Shown: one piece after another, positions 1-5,828 of the stretch | How positions within the stretch are numbered: the first letter of the stretch is position 1 | Layout of the letters: each line of letters starts with the position of its first letter | Source: JASFUX01 sp050050115 | GTDB lineage: Bacteria; Pseudomonadota; Alphaproteobacteria; Caulobacterales; Maricaulaceae | Length of the DNA: 8,894 bases | Reading direction: 5' to 3' | Assembly: GCA_050050115.1 (NCBI GenBank) | Contig: JASFUX010000145.1 | Location: forward strand, 1-8,894 | Notes under the pieces: generated by a model | Seen by the model: the letters and a program-made list of their open reading frames with translations, nothing else | Told to the model about the DNA's origin: nothing | The model's database searches: none | Program-made: the position numbers and the translations under genes

Positions 1-358
1 CCCCTATTTCGCCGAATCCGAGACGCCGTTGCTGACCGGTCGCGCCGTCGCCGCGCTCGCAGCCGACCCGGACGTGGGGCGCAAGGCGGGGCTGATCTGC
101 TTCGCTTCCGATCTCGCGCGCGAGTACGGCTTCACCGACGTCGACGGCCGCGTTCCCTACTTCCCGCGGATGTTCGACGCGAAAGTGTGCGAGATCGCCG
201 AGAAGCCGCTCGACGACGAGGGACGCTTCCTCGTCTGGGCTCGATACTGCCAGATCCACCAGGATCCCGCGCGGGCCGAGCTGGCGAGGCTGCTCGCCGA
301 CGCGCTTGGTTTCAAAGACCTGGGCCCCGGTCTTGGACCGGCTTCAGATTCGCGATGA
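1..358 (+). CDS. DHRS1-like short-chain dehydrogenase/reductase, C-terminal part (5' truncated)
   Basis: The gene enters from the left edge; the reading frame is open from base 2, and the stop is TGA at 356-358. About 118 residues remain. The segment with GRAVAALAADP, then SDLAREYGF and TDVDGR, closely resembles the C-terminal part of the SDR subgroup that includes animal DHRS1 (there GKCVVALATDP, CDLARRYG, DVDGR). That region lies after the catalytic Tyr-x-x-x-Lys, so the Rossmann NAD(P) motif and the active site are outside the window and cannot be checked. The family performs NAD(P)-dependent oxidoreduction of alcohols or ketones in the cytoplasm; the substrate is unknown. The TTG at 29 is an internal codon, not a start, because the homologous sequence continues upstream of it. 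The stop overlaps the next start (ATGA, 355-358), which indicates translational coupling. Confidence 0.85.
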   Translation, partial: PYFAESETPLLTGRAVAALAADPDVGRKAGLICFASDLAREYGFTDVDGRVPYFPRMFDAKVCEIAEKPLDDEGRFLVWARYCQIHQDPARAELARLLADALGFKDLGPGLGPASDSR

Positions 359-993
359 GCAAAAGCGCCGCCATTCCGGTCGCTCTGGGCCTGCGCGCAA
401 TGCGCGGCGGCGCCGCAGCGGTCGGCGTCATCGTCGAGGATGGCGCACCGCGCGTCGTACTGTCGTCGATCCTCGCCACGGCGGCCGACGGCGACCGGCT
501 TTCTCAAGAGCCCTATACGCTCGCCGCCGAGATGCCGCGCGGCGCGGACGGCGGACCGTCCGCAGAAGCCGCGGCGGCTGTCGCCGAAGGACGCAAGCGC
601 CAGGACGCGCTCGCGGCGCAAGGCTTTGAAGATATCGTCCGTCGACTGCGCGACGCAGGCCGCGAACCGATCATCGCGGCGCTGCTGCTCAACCGCGCCG
701 GCTGGGTCACCGATCTCCTCTCCTACAGCCTCGCCTATGCCGATCATCCGCCGGTCGCCGAGGGACTTGCGGTGCGCGAGGCGCTCCGGTTCGCGGTCAA
801 CAAAGCCGGCCTCGAGCTCGCCGAGATGGACGAAAAATCGCTGCCCGACCTAGCATCCGAAGTGCTCGATCTTCGACCAGCCGAGATCGACGCCCGCCTC
901 AAGGCGCTCGGCGCCGAGGCCGGCCGGCCGTGGCGCAAGGAGCAGAAGCTCGCCTGCCTCGCGGCCTGGGTTTCACTCCGGGCGGCGCGCTGA
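355..993 (+). CDS. Uncharacterised 212-aa protein coupled to SDR and TetR genes
   Basis: I do not recognise a named family. The ATG at 355 is chosen because it forms an ATGA overlap with the dehydrogenase stop; there is no clear Shine-Dalgarno, as expected for coupled translation. An upstream in-frame start would run through the dehydrogenase. The protein has no signal peptide or membrane segment, so it is probably cytoplasmic. Residues about 7-45 look like two beta strands (LGLRAMRGGAAAVGVIV, then PRVVLSSIL). A helical Ala/Glu-rich stretch follows at about 68-102, then a hydrophobic strand (PIIAALLLNRAG), a helix containing AEGLAVREALRFAV and a C-terminal helical part. This alpha/beta order vaguely recalls an RNase H-like (RuvC/actin) fold, but that is a guess without catalytic residues I can assign. 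The stop overlaps the TetR start (TGATG, 991-995). The third-position GC bias is strong, so the coding call is firm. Confidence 0.82.
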   Translation: MSKSAAIPVALGLRAMRGGAAAVGVIVEDGAPRVVLSSILATAADGDRLSQEPYTLAAEMPRGADGGPSAEAAAAVAEGRKRQDALAAQGFEDIVRRLRDAGREPIIAALLLNRAGWVTDLLSYSLAYADHPPVAEGLAVREALRFAVNKAGLELAEMDEKSLPDLASEVLDLRPAEIDARLKALGAEAGRPWRKEQKLACLAAWVSLRAAR

Positions 994-1547
994 TGGCCAG
1001 ACGCAAGTCGATCAGCGACGAGGAGATCCTCGACCGCGCCCTGCCGGTGATGGCGAGCGCCGGGCCCGCCGGCTTCACCCTCGCCGACATCGCCAAGGAG
1101 GTCGGGGTCGCGCCAGCGACGCTGCTGCAGCGTTTCGGCGACAAGAAAACCCTGACCGAGCGCGTCTTCGCCCGCGACAACGAGCGCTTCCTCGACTGGA
1201 TCAAGGACCTGCCGGAGGGCGTCGGCGCCGATGTCGTGATCAAGATCTACGCCGACGCGACGACGCTGTTCGGCGAGGACGCCAGCCTCGCCGATCACCT
1301 ACTGTGGCTGCGCGAGGACATCCGCGATCCGATGATGAACCGGCTGGCGCTCGAGCGCTTCAAGGTGTTCCGCGCCGCGATCGTCAAGCGCCTGCCGCCG
1401 ATGCGCGTGCCGGCCAACACCGCCGCGCGCCTCCTCGACGCCCAGTTCCACGGCGCGGTGGTCCAATGGGCTCTGGAGCCCCGCGGAACGCTCACGAGCT
1501 TCGTGGCGCGGAGCTTGAGGGACTGGTTCAAGCTGGCGGGAGCTTAG
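993..1547 (+). CDS. TetR/AcrR-family transcriptional regulator
   Basis: A 184-aa protein of usual TetR length (about 190-220). Residues 8-57 form the TetR DNA-binding domain: a first helix with EEILDRALPVMASAG, then the helix-turn-helix from FTLADIAKEVGVA through PATLLQRFGDKKTL, the region with the most typical TetR signature (the family often has LYYHFxxKExL here, replaced by LLQRFGDKKTL). The remaining 125 or so residues are the alpha-helical ligand-binding and dimerisation domain, whose ligand cannot be predicted. The ATG at 993 overlaps the previous stop as TGATG; an in-frame ATG at 930 would add 21 residues lying inside the upstream gene and is unlikely. It is the last gene of the overlapping SDR-hypothetical-TetR unit, so it is probably an autoregulated local repressor responding to a substrate or product of the dehydrogenase. 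That role is inferred from position only. Confidence 0.92.
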   Translation: MARRKSISDEEILDRALPVMASAGPAGFTLADIAKEVGVAPATLLQRFGDKKTLTERVFARDNERFLDWIKDLPEGVGADVVIKIYADATTLFGEDASLADHLLWLREDIRDPMMNRLALERFKVFRAAIVKRLPPMRVPANTAARLLDAQFHGAVVQWALEPRGTLTSFVARSLRDWFKLAGA

Positions 1548-1609
1548 AGGAAGAAAGCGTGTCGGCGGAGGAACCAGCTGCGAGCTTCGAGCGTCGGGCT
1601 GGCGTCTCG

Positions 1610-1639
1610 GTTCGCTGATCCGCGTTCCAAGGATCGAAC
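1610..1639. repeat. Imperfect inverted repeat between convergent genes
   Basis: The arms GTTC plus GATCC (1610-1613, 1617-1621) pair with GGATC plus GAAC (1631-1639). This gives a 9-bp stem with a 3-nt bulge and a 9-nt loop. It lies 63 bases after the TetR stop and between convergent genes, so it could be a transcription stop for either strand, but no T-run follows on either side. An operator is possible too. The rest of 1548-1749 shows no gene that I can support. Confidence 0.3.
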
Positions 1640-1749
1640 GACAGCTTCGGAGCGATCTGGACCGCCAACGCCAGAGACCACGCGACCGAAAATCGCCGAA
1701 ATGCGTCGCTCGGACTTTCGGCTACGCGACCCGATCTCCGGGCAACTGT

Positions 1750-2025
1750 TTATCGCACCGTCTCCTTCTCTTTCGGAGCGGAGACGCGACGTGTCTTGGC
1801 CTTCGCCTTGGGCTTCGGCAGGAGCCGGAAGCGAGTCTGACACCAAGCGAAGTCGACACCAACGTCCAGCAGAGCATCGGAACGTCCACACGGGCACGCA
1901 AATTCCATCACCCACAAGACACGATAGGTCTCACCGGCGACGAGGGGTACCGGCTCTCCCGTAAAATGGTTCGGGGCGGCGTTGACGCATAGAACCAGGT
2001 CGCCAGGACCGACTGCATAGCTCAT
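1750..2025 (-). CDS. Small cysteine-containing hypothetical protein (91 aa)
   Basis: Minus-strand gene ending in TAA (1750-1752). The ATG at 2025 gives 91 residues beginning MSYAVGPGDLVLCV; on the minus strand AAGGG lies 9 bases upstream of it. A second ATG at 2034 would add only three residues and sits directly against that AAGGG, so 2025 is preferred. The core (GDLVLCV, LVAGETYRVLWV, then FACPCG and AWCQTRFRLLP) is a compact, probably all-beta domain of a type common as an unnamed protein in alphaproteobacterial and prophage sequences. That resemblance is from memory. Cysteines 13, 44, 46 and 62 could bind a metal. Residues 71-91 are a Lys/Arg/Glu-rich tail (KAKAKTRR and following) that may be disordered or contact nucleic acid. 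Its base composition is visibly lower in GC than the flanking operons. No function can be assigned. Confidence 0.72.
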   Translation of the reverse strand: MSYAVGPGDLVLCVNAAPNHFTGEPVPLVAGETYRVLWVMEFACPCGRSDALLDVGVDFAWCQTRFRLLPKPKAKAKTRRVSAPKEKETVR

Positions 2026-2051
2026 AGCTTCCATCCCTTGCGGCGACAGAG

Positions 2052-2079
2052 AAGATAGACACGGGCCAGCATGCGACAA
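2052..2079 (-). promoter_or_regulatory. Candidate housekeeping promoter for the 91-aa gene
   Basis: On the minus strand TTGTCGC (2079-2073) and TCTATCTT (2059-2052) are separated by 13 bases. The Caulobacter housekeeping consensus is TTGaCgS-N10-14-GCtANAWC; the -35 matches at 6 of 7 positions and the -10 only partly. Transcription would start near 2045, leaving a 20-base leader with the Shine-Dalgarno. Found by eye. Confidence 0.33.
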
Positions 2080-2222
2080 GTACCGTATTGCCTCTCACGC
2101 GACACAAGGCGTCGAGCTAGCCGGCGCACGTAAAAACCGGCCGTTTCGATTGCAAGCCAGTCCGTGACGTTCTCTCGCCGAGAGCGGACGTTGATCCCAA
2201 GTCAACCTCCGGTATCTTGCTC

Positions 2223-2230
2223 AAGGGAGG
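2223..2230 (+). promoter_or_regulatory. Strong Shine-Dalgarno fixing a TTG start
   Basis: AAGGGAGG is a near-perfect anti-16S complement. With the 9-base spacer it points to the TTG at 2240 as the start of the phosphotransferase. No ATG lies at a suitable distance in this frame. Confidence 0.7.
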
Positions 2231-2239
2231 CTGCCAGCT

Positions 2240-3115
2240 TTGCGGCTTGTGATTGACTGCGACCTCGTCAAACAGCTGATCGCCAGCCAGTTCCCCCATC
2301 TGCGCGGCTTGCCTGTCCGCGCTGTTGAGAACAGCGGCTGGGACAATCGCAGCTTTCACCTCGGCGACAGCTTCTTAGTCCGAATGCCGAGCGCCGCGCC
2401 GTACGCTGCGCAGATCGCAAAGGAGCAGACGTGGCTCCCCAAGCTGGCGTCGCGTTTGCCGTTCGATATTCCTGAACCCGTCGCCATGGGCGCGCCGGAG
2501 GCCGGCTATCCATTCGCTTGGTCTGTCTACAGATGGATCGACGGGCGAGACGAAGCCGAAGCTCCGGTTTCCGACCTGCCCCGACTGGCTGCTGATTTGG
2601 CTGACTTTCTCCGGGCCCTATGGGCGATCGATCCGACCGGTGGACCGCCTGCTGGCGATGAGAACTTCCACCGCGGCGGCTCGCTCTCGATCTATGACGC
2701 CCAGGTCCGCGAAGCGGCGCAGCTGCTCAGCGAAGCCTACCCGGCAGCCGCCATCCAGGAACTGTGGGACACGGCGCTGACCGCCGATTGGAGCAACCCC
2801 GCGGTTTGGGTTCATGGCGATATTGCGCCGGGCAATCTCATCGTGCGCGATGGACGCCTGCGCGCAGTCATCGACTTTGGTCAGATCGCCGTCGGCGACC
2901 CTGCGTGCGATCTCGCGATCGCTTGGCGGAGGTTCGACCAAAGTTCGCGCGAGACCTTTCGAAGGGCGCTGGACATTGACGACGCGACCTGGGAACGCGG
3001 AAAAGCCTGGGCCCTCTGGAAGGCGTTGGTCGTCCGTGCAGGTCTCGTTCACACAAACACTGCGGAGGAAGCCGCCGCGGCCCAAACGCTCAAGGCGATT
3101 CTTCACGAGTCCTGA
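2240..3115 (+). CDS. Aminoglycoside phosphotransferase (APH)-family kinase-fold protein
   Basis: A 291-aa protein of normal APH-family length. The catalytic loop is VWVHGDIAPGNLIV, with H192, D194 (catalytic base) and N199. The metal-binding segment VIDFGQIAVGDPACDLA follows, with D212 and the downstream D220 and D224. The N-lobe contains NSGWDNRSFHLGDSFLVRMP in place of a glycine-rich loop, and WSVYRWIDG (94-102) lies in the hinge region. The family transfers phosphate from ATP (or GTP) to small hydroxylated molecules; this group includes resistance enzymes but also many chromosomal kinases with unknown substrate, so resistance should not be assumed. The start is TTG at 2240, chosen because AAGGGAGG (2223-2230) sits 9 bases upstream; a GTG at 2249 would be 18 bases away. 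The gene is divergent from the small minus-strand gene and convergent with the 124-aa gene. Its codon use is less extreme than its neighbours. Confidence 0.9.
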   Translation: MRLVIDCDLVKQLIASQFPHLRGLPVRAVENSGWDNRSFHLGDSFLVRMPSAAPYAAQIAKEQTWLPKLASRLPFDIPEPVAMGAPEAGYPFAWSVYRWIDGRDEAEAPVSDLPRLAADLADFLRALWAIDPTGGPPAGDENFHRGGSLSIYDAQVREAAQLLSEAYPAAAIQELWDTALTADWSNPAVWVHGDIAPGNLIVRDGRLRAVIDFGQIAVGDPACDLAIAWRRFDQSSRETFRRALDIDDATWERGKAWALWKALVVRAGLVHTNTAEEAAAAQTLKAILHES

Positions 3116-3220
3116 TCGATCGACCGGAATGGGCCAACGACAACCGCTCAAGCCGTCCAGCTCGAACGTCCCGCGTGCAGTGGTCTGCGGGCATCCGATG
3201 TTGTGGGCCATGCATGACCC

Positions 3221-3253
3221 AGGCGCGCCGGCTCCCGAAGACCCTGCGCGCCT
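3221..3253. terminator. GC-rich hairpin between convergent genes, possible bidirectional terminator
   Basis: AGGCGCGC (3221-3228) and GCGCGCCT (3246-3253) are perfect inverted repeats of 8 bp around a 17-base loop. A pyrimidine stretch CTTCCCC follows on the plus strand. The hairpin is in the 144-base gap between the phosphotransferase stop (3115) and the convergent 124-aa gene stop (3260). The long loop and lack of a T-run make intrinsic termination uncertain. Confidence 0.38.
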
Positions 3254-3259
3254 CTTCCC

Positions 3260-3634
3260 CTAAACCCGCACCGCCTCGGTGATCTTGTAGGTGAGGTCGT
3301 CGCCGTCGGCTTCGTGGATGGTCAAGTAGTCGCCGAGCCGCAGCTGGTGCTCGCCGAGCCTGTAGACCGGCTCGTCCGGGCCTTCCTCGTCCTCGTCGTA
3401 GTGGAAGAACCACTTCCCGCCGCGATGGGTCAGCCAGCCGTCAGCGAGGTCGTCGTCATTCGGTCCGAAGCGATTGACCGTGCACGCCTTCTTGTGCGCG
3501 CGCCAAAGCTCGAGGTCGAGCTTGCCGTCCTTGTCGAGCGGCGCGACCACGACATAGCCGTGCGCGTCGTCGCCTTCGGGATAGCCGGCGTCGGGATTGC
3601 GTCCCAGCCGCATGGTCACGCGCGTCAGCGCCAT
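3260..3634 (-). CDS. Conserved acidic hypothetical protein (124 aa)
   Basis: The ATG at 3634 is preceded by GGAGA five bases upstream, and the stop is TAG at 3260-3262. The 124-aa product begins MALTRVTMRLGRNPDAGYP and has the look of a conserved alphaproteobacterial protein of unknown function (recognised from memory, no named domain). Visible features are HGYVVVAPLDKDGKLD (25-40), a Trp- and Arg-rich middle with GWLTHRGGKWFFHYD (66-80), a strongly acidic run DEDEEGPDEP (80-89) and a C-terminal beta-like part with YRLGEHQLRLGDYLTI. There is no signal peptide or membrane segment, so it is probably a small soluble cytoplasmic beta-rich protein. It lies 28 bases downstream of the universal stress protein on the same strand and is most likely co-transcribed with it, which suggests a stress-related role but does not show one. 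Confidence 0.85.
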   Translation of the reverse strand: MALTRVTMRLGRNPDAGYPEGDDAHGYVVVAPLDKDGKLDLELWRAHKKACTVNRFGPNDDDLADGWLTHRGGKWFFHYDEDEEGPDEPVYRLGEHQLRLGDYLTIHEADGDDLTYKITEAVRV

Positions 3635-3662
3635 GTCGTTCTCCTTGTCGAGTGAAAGTTTG

Positions 3663-4472
3663 CTAGTGCGCCAGCAGCAAAGATAGGCCGTCCGATCCGA
3701 GCATGGAACGGGTCGCGCCGCCGAACACCGCCTCGCGCAGCCGCGCATGTCCGTAGGCGCCGGCGATCAGAAGATCCGCGCCGCCGCCCGACTTCGCCGC
3801 GTCGACCAGCGCCTTGCCGTCCCCGCCCTCGGTGGTGACCAGCTCGATCCGCGCGTTGGGCGCGCGGCCCGCGATCCAGCCGCGCGCGTGCGCCGGATCG
3901 GCGATCGCGGCGTCGGCGGCTTCGACATCCCTGGGAGCCTGGACGATGTGGATCTCCTTGGCTTGAGCGAGGATCGGCGCGGCGGCCTTCAAGGCGCGCG
4001 CCGCCTCCCGCGAGCCGTCCCAGGCGGCCGCGACGATCTCGAACGCAGGCTTGCCGCGCGGCACGAACACCGGCGCGCCGTCTTCGAGCAGCAAGGTCTG
4101 GAAGACGTCCGTTAAAAGACCATCTCCGCGCGCCGAGCGCGAATCCGCGACCGCCAGCGCCGCAAGCCGGGCCGGCGCCGTGGCGCCGCCGCGCGGGCCG
4201 TCCATGCGCTCGTAGGCCGCGCCGAACTCCTGCGCCGCGGCCTCGGCGTCCTTGGCCGCCTGCTCGCGCGCCTCGCGCAATGACTGAGCCGCGGCCGCGC
4301 CGAAGCCGGCGACCCCGTCGCCGGCGACCATCAACAGCGCCGCGTCGTCGCGGCCGATGAAGGCGGCGCGCACCTCGGCGTCGTAGAGCGGGGCGAGCGC
4401 GCGGGCAGCTTCAAGCGCTTCGCAGTCTTCCGCGCCACCGCTCAAAGGGACATAGATCGCATGTCGCGCCAT
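3663..4472 (-). CDS. Universal stress protein (UspA-type, tandem-domain length)
   Basis: A 269-aa protein, about the length of two UspA domains (about 140 residues each). Residues 1-140 form a first, degenerate domain starting with HAIYVPLSGGAED. Residues 144-269 form a better kept domain: EIVAAAWDGSREAARAL (145-161) is a typical USP strand-helix, and GAYGHARLREAVFGGATR (238-255) matches the ATP-binding G-x2-G-x9-G pattern. The usual Ser/Thr right after the third Gly is Gly here, with Thr254 three residues on. An Ala/Glu-rich helix (63-85) lies within the first half. USPs are cytoplasmic stress-survival proteins that may bind ATP; the substrate or partner is unknown. The ATG at 4472 has AGGAG seven bases upstream. 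Divergent from the HD-hydrolase gene across 132 bases, and first gene of a minus-strand pair with the 124-aa protein. Confidence 0.9.
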   Translation of the reverse strand: MARHAIYVPLSGGAEDCEALEAARALAPLYDAEVRAAFIGRDDAALLMVAGDGVAGFGAAAAQSLREAREQAAKDAEAAAQEFGAAYERMDGPRGGATAPARLAALAVADSRSARGDGLLTDVFQTLLLEDGAPVFVPRGKPAFEIVAAAWDGSREAARALKAAAPILAQAKEIHIVQAPRDVEAADAAIADPAHARGWIAGRAPNARIELVTTEGGDGKALVDAAKSGGGADLLIAGAYGHARLREAVFGGATRSMLGSDGLSLLLAH

Positions 4473-4512
4473 CAACTCTCTCCTATAGGGCTGGCGAGCT
4501 GACCTTCGCCCC

Positions 4513-4520
4513 AATATAGC
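4513..4520 (-). promoter_or_regulatory. Candidate -10 element upstream of the universal stress gene
   Basis: On the minus strand GCTATATT (4520-4513) matches the alphaproteobacterial -10 consensus GCtANAWC at all but the last position, 40 bases before the ATG. I find no good -35 at the usual 10-14 base distance; the nearest candidate TTGCGCG is 17 bases away. It may need an activator or an alternative sigma factor. Confidence 0.22.
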
Positions 4521-4528
4521 TCCCGGGC

Positions 4529-4557
4529 TTGATCTCTCGCGCAACGGCGGCGATCAC
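4529..4557 (+). promoter_or_regulatory. Weak candidate promoter for the HD hydrolase operon
   Basis: TTGATCT (4529-4535) and GCGATCAC (4550-4557) are spaced by 14 bases, as in TTGaCgS-N10-14-GCtANAWC, but both boxes match only partly. A start near 4564 would give a 40-base leader to the ATG at 4605. The element lies back-to-back with the minus-strand candidate for the stress operon. Confidence 0.2.
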
Positions 4558-4604
4558 ACCATTTGGTAGGACTACGAGTCGAGCCTGAAGGACGAACGGC
4601 GAAG

Positions 4605-5300
4605 ATGGCGCAATCGCGGGCGCGAACGACACAGAAGACCGTCGCGGCCAAGCGCGCGGCCCGCACCAAGCTGGCCGCAGCCGCCAAGAAGGGCCCTCGC
4701 GCCTGGCAGCGCATGCTGTCGGGGCGCCGGCTCGATCTGCTCGATCCCTCTCCCCTCGACGTCGAAATCGAAGACATCGCCCACGGCCTGGCGCGCGTGG
4801 CGCGTTGGAACGGTCAGACCAAGGGCGACTGCGCCTTCTCGGTCGCCCAGCATTCGCTCTACGTCGAGAAGATCGCCACCCGGCTCGATCCGCAGCTGGA
4901 AGACAAGTGGCGGCTCGCCGCGGTGCTGCACGACGCCGCCGAGTACGTGATCGGCGACATGATCTCGCCGTTCAAGGCGGCGCTGGGCGTGAACTACAAG
5001 GACTTCGAAGAACGGCTCGAAGGCGCCGTGCATATCCGTTTCGGTCTGCCGCCGAACCTCCCGGCGCGGGTCAAGACGCAGATCAAAGAAGCTGACATCA
5101 TCTGCGCCTACTTCGAGGCCACCCAGATCGCCGGCTTCAGCCCAGACGAGGCGCGGACGTTCTTCGGCGCGCCGCCGGACGGCTTCAAGCTATCGATCAA
5201 GCCGGTTCCGGCGTCCGAGGCGCAAGCCGCCTATCTTGACCGCTTCGCGAGGCTTTATAAGAGCGTGCACGGCGCATCTGACAAAAGCGGGGCCGCATGA
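4605..5300 (+). CDS. HD-domain phosphohydrolase (YfbR-like family)
   Basis: The 231-aa product has the metal-binding HD signature: H83 (AQHSL), H109-D110 (LHDAAEYVIGD) and D164 (KEADII), with E113 also in the catalytic helix. The order and spacing match the YfbR/HDDC2-like branch of the HD superfamily, whose tested members dephosphorylate 5'-deoxynucleotides; the true substrate here is unknown. Upstream of the HD core, residues 32-70 (WQRMLSGRRLDLLDPSP through RVARWNGQT) are a conserved lead-in of the alphaproteobacterial group. Residues 1-31 are an Ala/Lys/Arg-rich, probably disordered tail. The ATG at 4605 is preferred over the in-frame TTG at 4563 because AAGGA (4588-4592) precedes it, although the 12-base spacer is long. 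The protein is cytoplasmic. Its stop overlaps the phosphatase start (ATGA, 5297-5300), which indicates coupling and a shared pathway. Confidence 0.9.
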   Translation: MAQSRARTTQKTVAAKRAARTKLAAAAKKGPRAWQRMLSGRRLDLLDPSPLDVEIEDIAHGLARVARWNGQTKGDCAFSVAQHSLYVEKIATRLDPQLEDKWRLAAVLHDAAEYVIGDMISPFKAALGVNYKDFEERLEGAVHIRFGLPPNLPARVKTQIKEADIICAYFEATQIAGFSPDEARTFFGAPPDGFKLSIKPVPASEAQAAYLDRFARLYKSVHGASDKSGAA

Positions 5301-5827
5301 AGATCATCGTCTGCTCGCTCGAGCGCGCGCCGCACCTGATCCAATCCGAGCGGCCGAGCCACGTCGTCTCGCTGCTATCGCCCGAGGAAATCCACCTTGC
5401 GCCCGAAACCGAGCGGCCGGACCGGCATTTGCGCCTGCCCGTTCACGACATCCGCGACACCGAAAGCGTCGACGGCGCGCTCGCGCCGAACCTCAAGCAT
5501 GTCGAAAATCTGATCGGATTCTCCAGCGGTTGGTCGCCCGCCGAGCCGATGCTGGTGCACTGCTGGGCGGGCATCTCACGCTCGACGGCGGCGGCCTTCA
5601 CCGTCGCCTGCGCGGCAAATCCGGACGCCGATGAGACGGAGATCGCCCAAGCCTTGCGCATCGCTTCGCCCACGGCGTGGCCAAACCCGGTGCTGGTCGC
5701 TCACGCCGACGCGCTATTGGGGCGCGGCGGCCGGATGATCGAAGCGATCGACGCGATCGGCGTGCCCGATCATTTCGAGGCGAGCCCGTTCCACATCGCG
5801 GCGGCGTATGAGCCAAAGGAGCGGTAA
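5297..5827 (+). CDS. Tyrosine-phosphatase-like (cysteine phosphatase) family protein
   Basis: A 176-aa protein with the phosphatase P-loop HCWAGISRST. This is the HC-x5-R-S/T signature, with C89 as the nucleophile and R95 as the phosphate-binding arginine. Before it lie the strand PMLVHC and, further upstream, the LPVHDIRD segment (47-54), in which D51 or D54 could be the general acid. This is the arrangement of dual-specificity-like phosphatases. Bacterial members of this compact group are usually annotated simply as tyrosine phosphatase; real substrates (phosphoprotein, phosphoinositide or nucleotide) cannot be told from sequence. The C-terminal part (about 110-176) is helical and has no second domain. 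No export signal is present, so it is cytoplasmic. The ATG overlaps the HD-hydrolase stop, and its own stop is one base before the GTG start of the NAD regulator, so the three genes are probably expressed together. Confidence 0.88.
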   Translation: MKIIVCSLERAPHLIQSERPSHVVSLLSPEEIHLAPETERPDRHLRLPVHDIRDTESVDGALAPNLKHVENLIGFSSGWSPAEPMLVHCWAGISRSTAAAFTVACAANPDADETEIAQALRIASPTAWPNPVLVAHADALLGRGGRMIEAIDAIGVPDHFEASPFHIAAAYEPKER

Positions 5828-5828
5828 G

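Noticed and set aside
157..747. Minus-strand open frame of 196 codons opposite the SDR and 212-aa gene
   Set aside because: The plus-strand genes are linked by overlaps and have the expected codon bias; the antisense product is low-complexity Arg/Ala.
1544..1915. Minus-strand open frame overlapping the 3' end of the small cysteine gene
   Set aside because: The 91-aa frame has a ribosome site and family-like sequence; this one has neither and looks like a shadow plus intergenic DNA.
2191..2218. TTGATC-N16-TATCTT as promoter of the phosphotransferase
   Set aside because: Transcription would begin near 2225, inside the Shine-Dalgarno at 2223-2230, so the element is unlikely to be the functional promoter.
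2814..3263. Plus-strand open frame of 149 codons overlapping the end of the phosphotransferase
   Set aside because: It runs through the catalytic DFG-like region of the kinase in another frame, and its product is Arg/Pro/Ser-rich without any motif.
4563..4604. TTG at 4563 as start of the HD hydrolase
   Set aside because: No Shine-Dalgarno lies before it, and the ATG at 4605 follows AAGGA and leaves the conserved part intact.
5808..5828. ATG at 5808 as start of the NAD regulator
   Set aside because: It lacks a ribosome site and overlaps the phosphatase; the GTG at 5829 has AAGGAG seven bases upstream.
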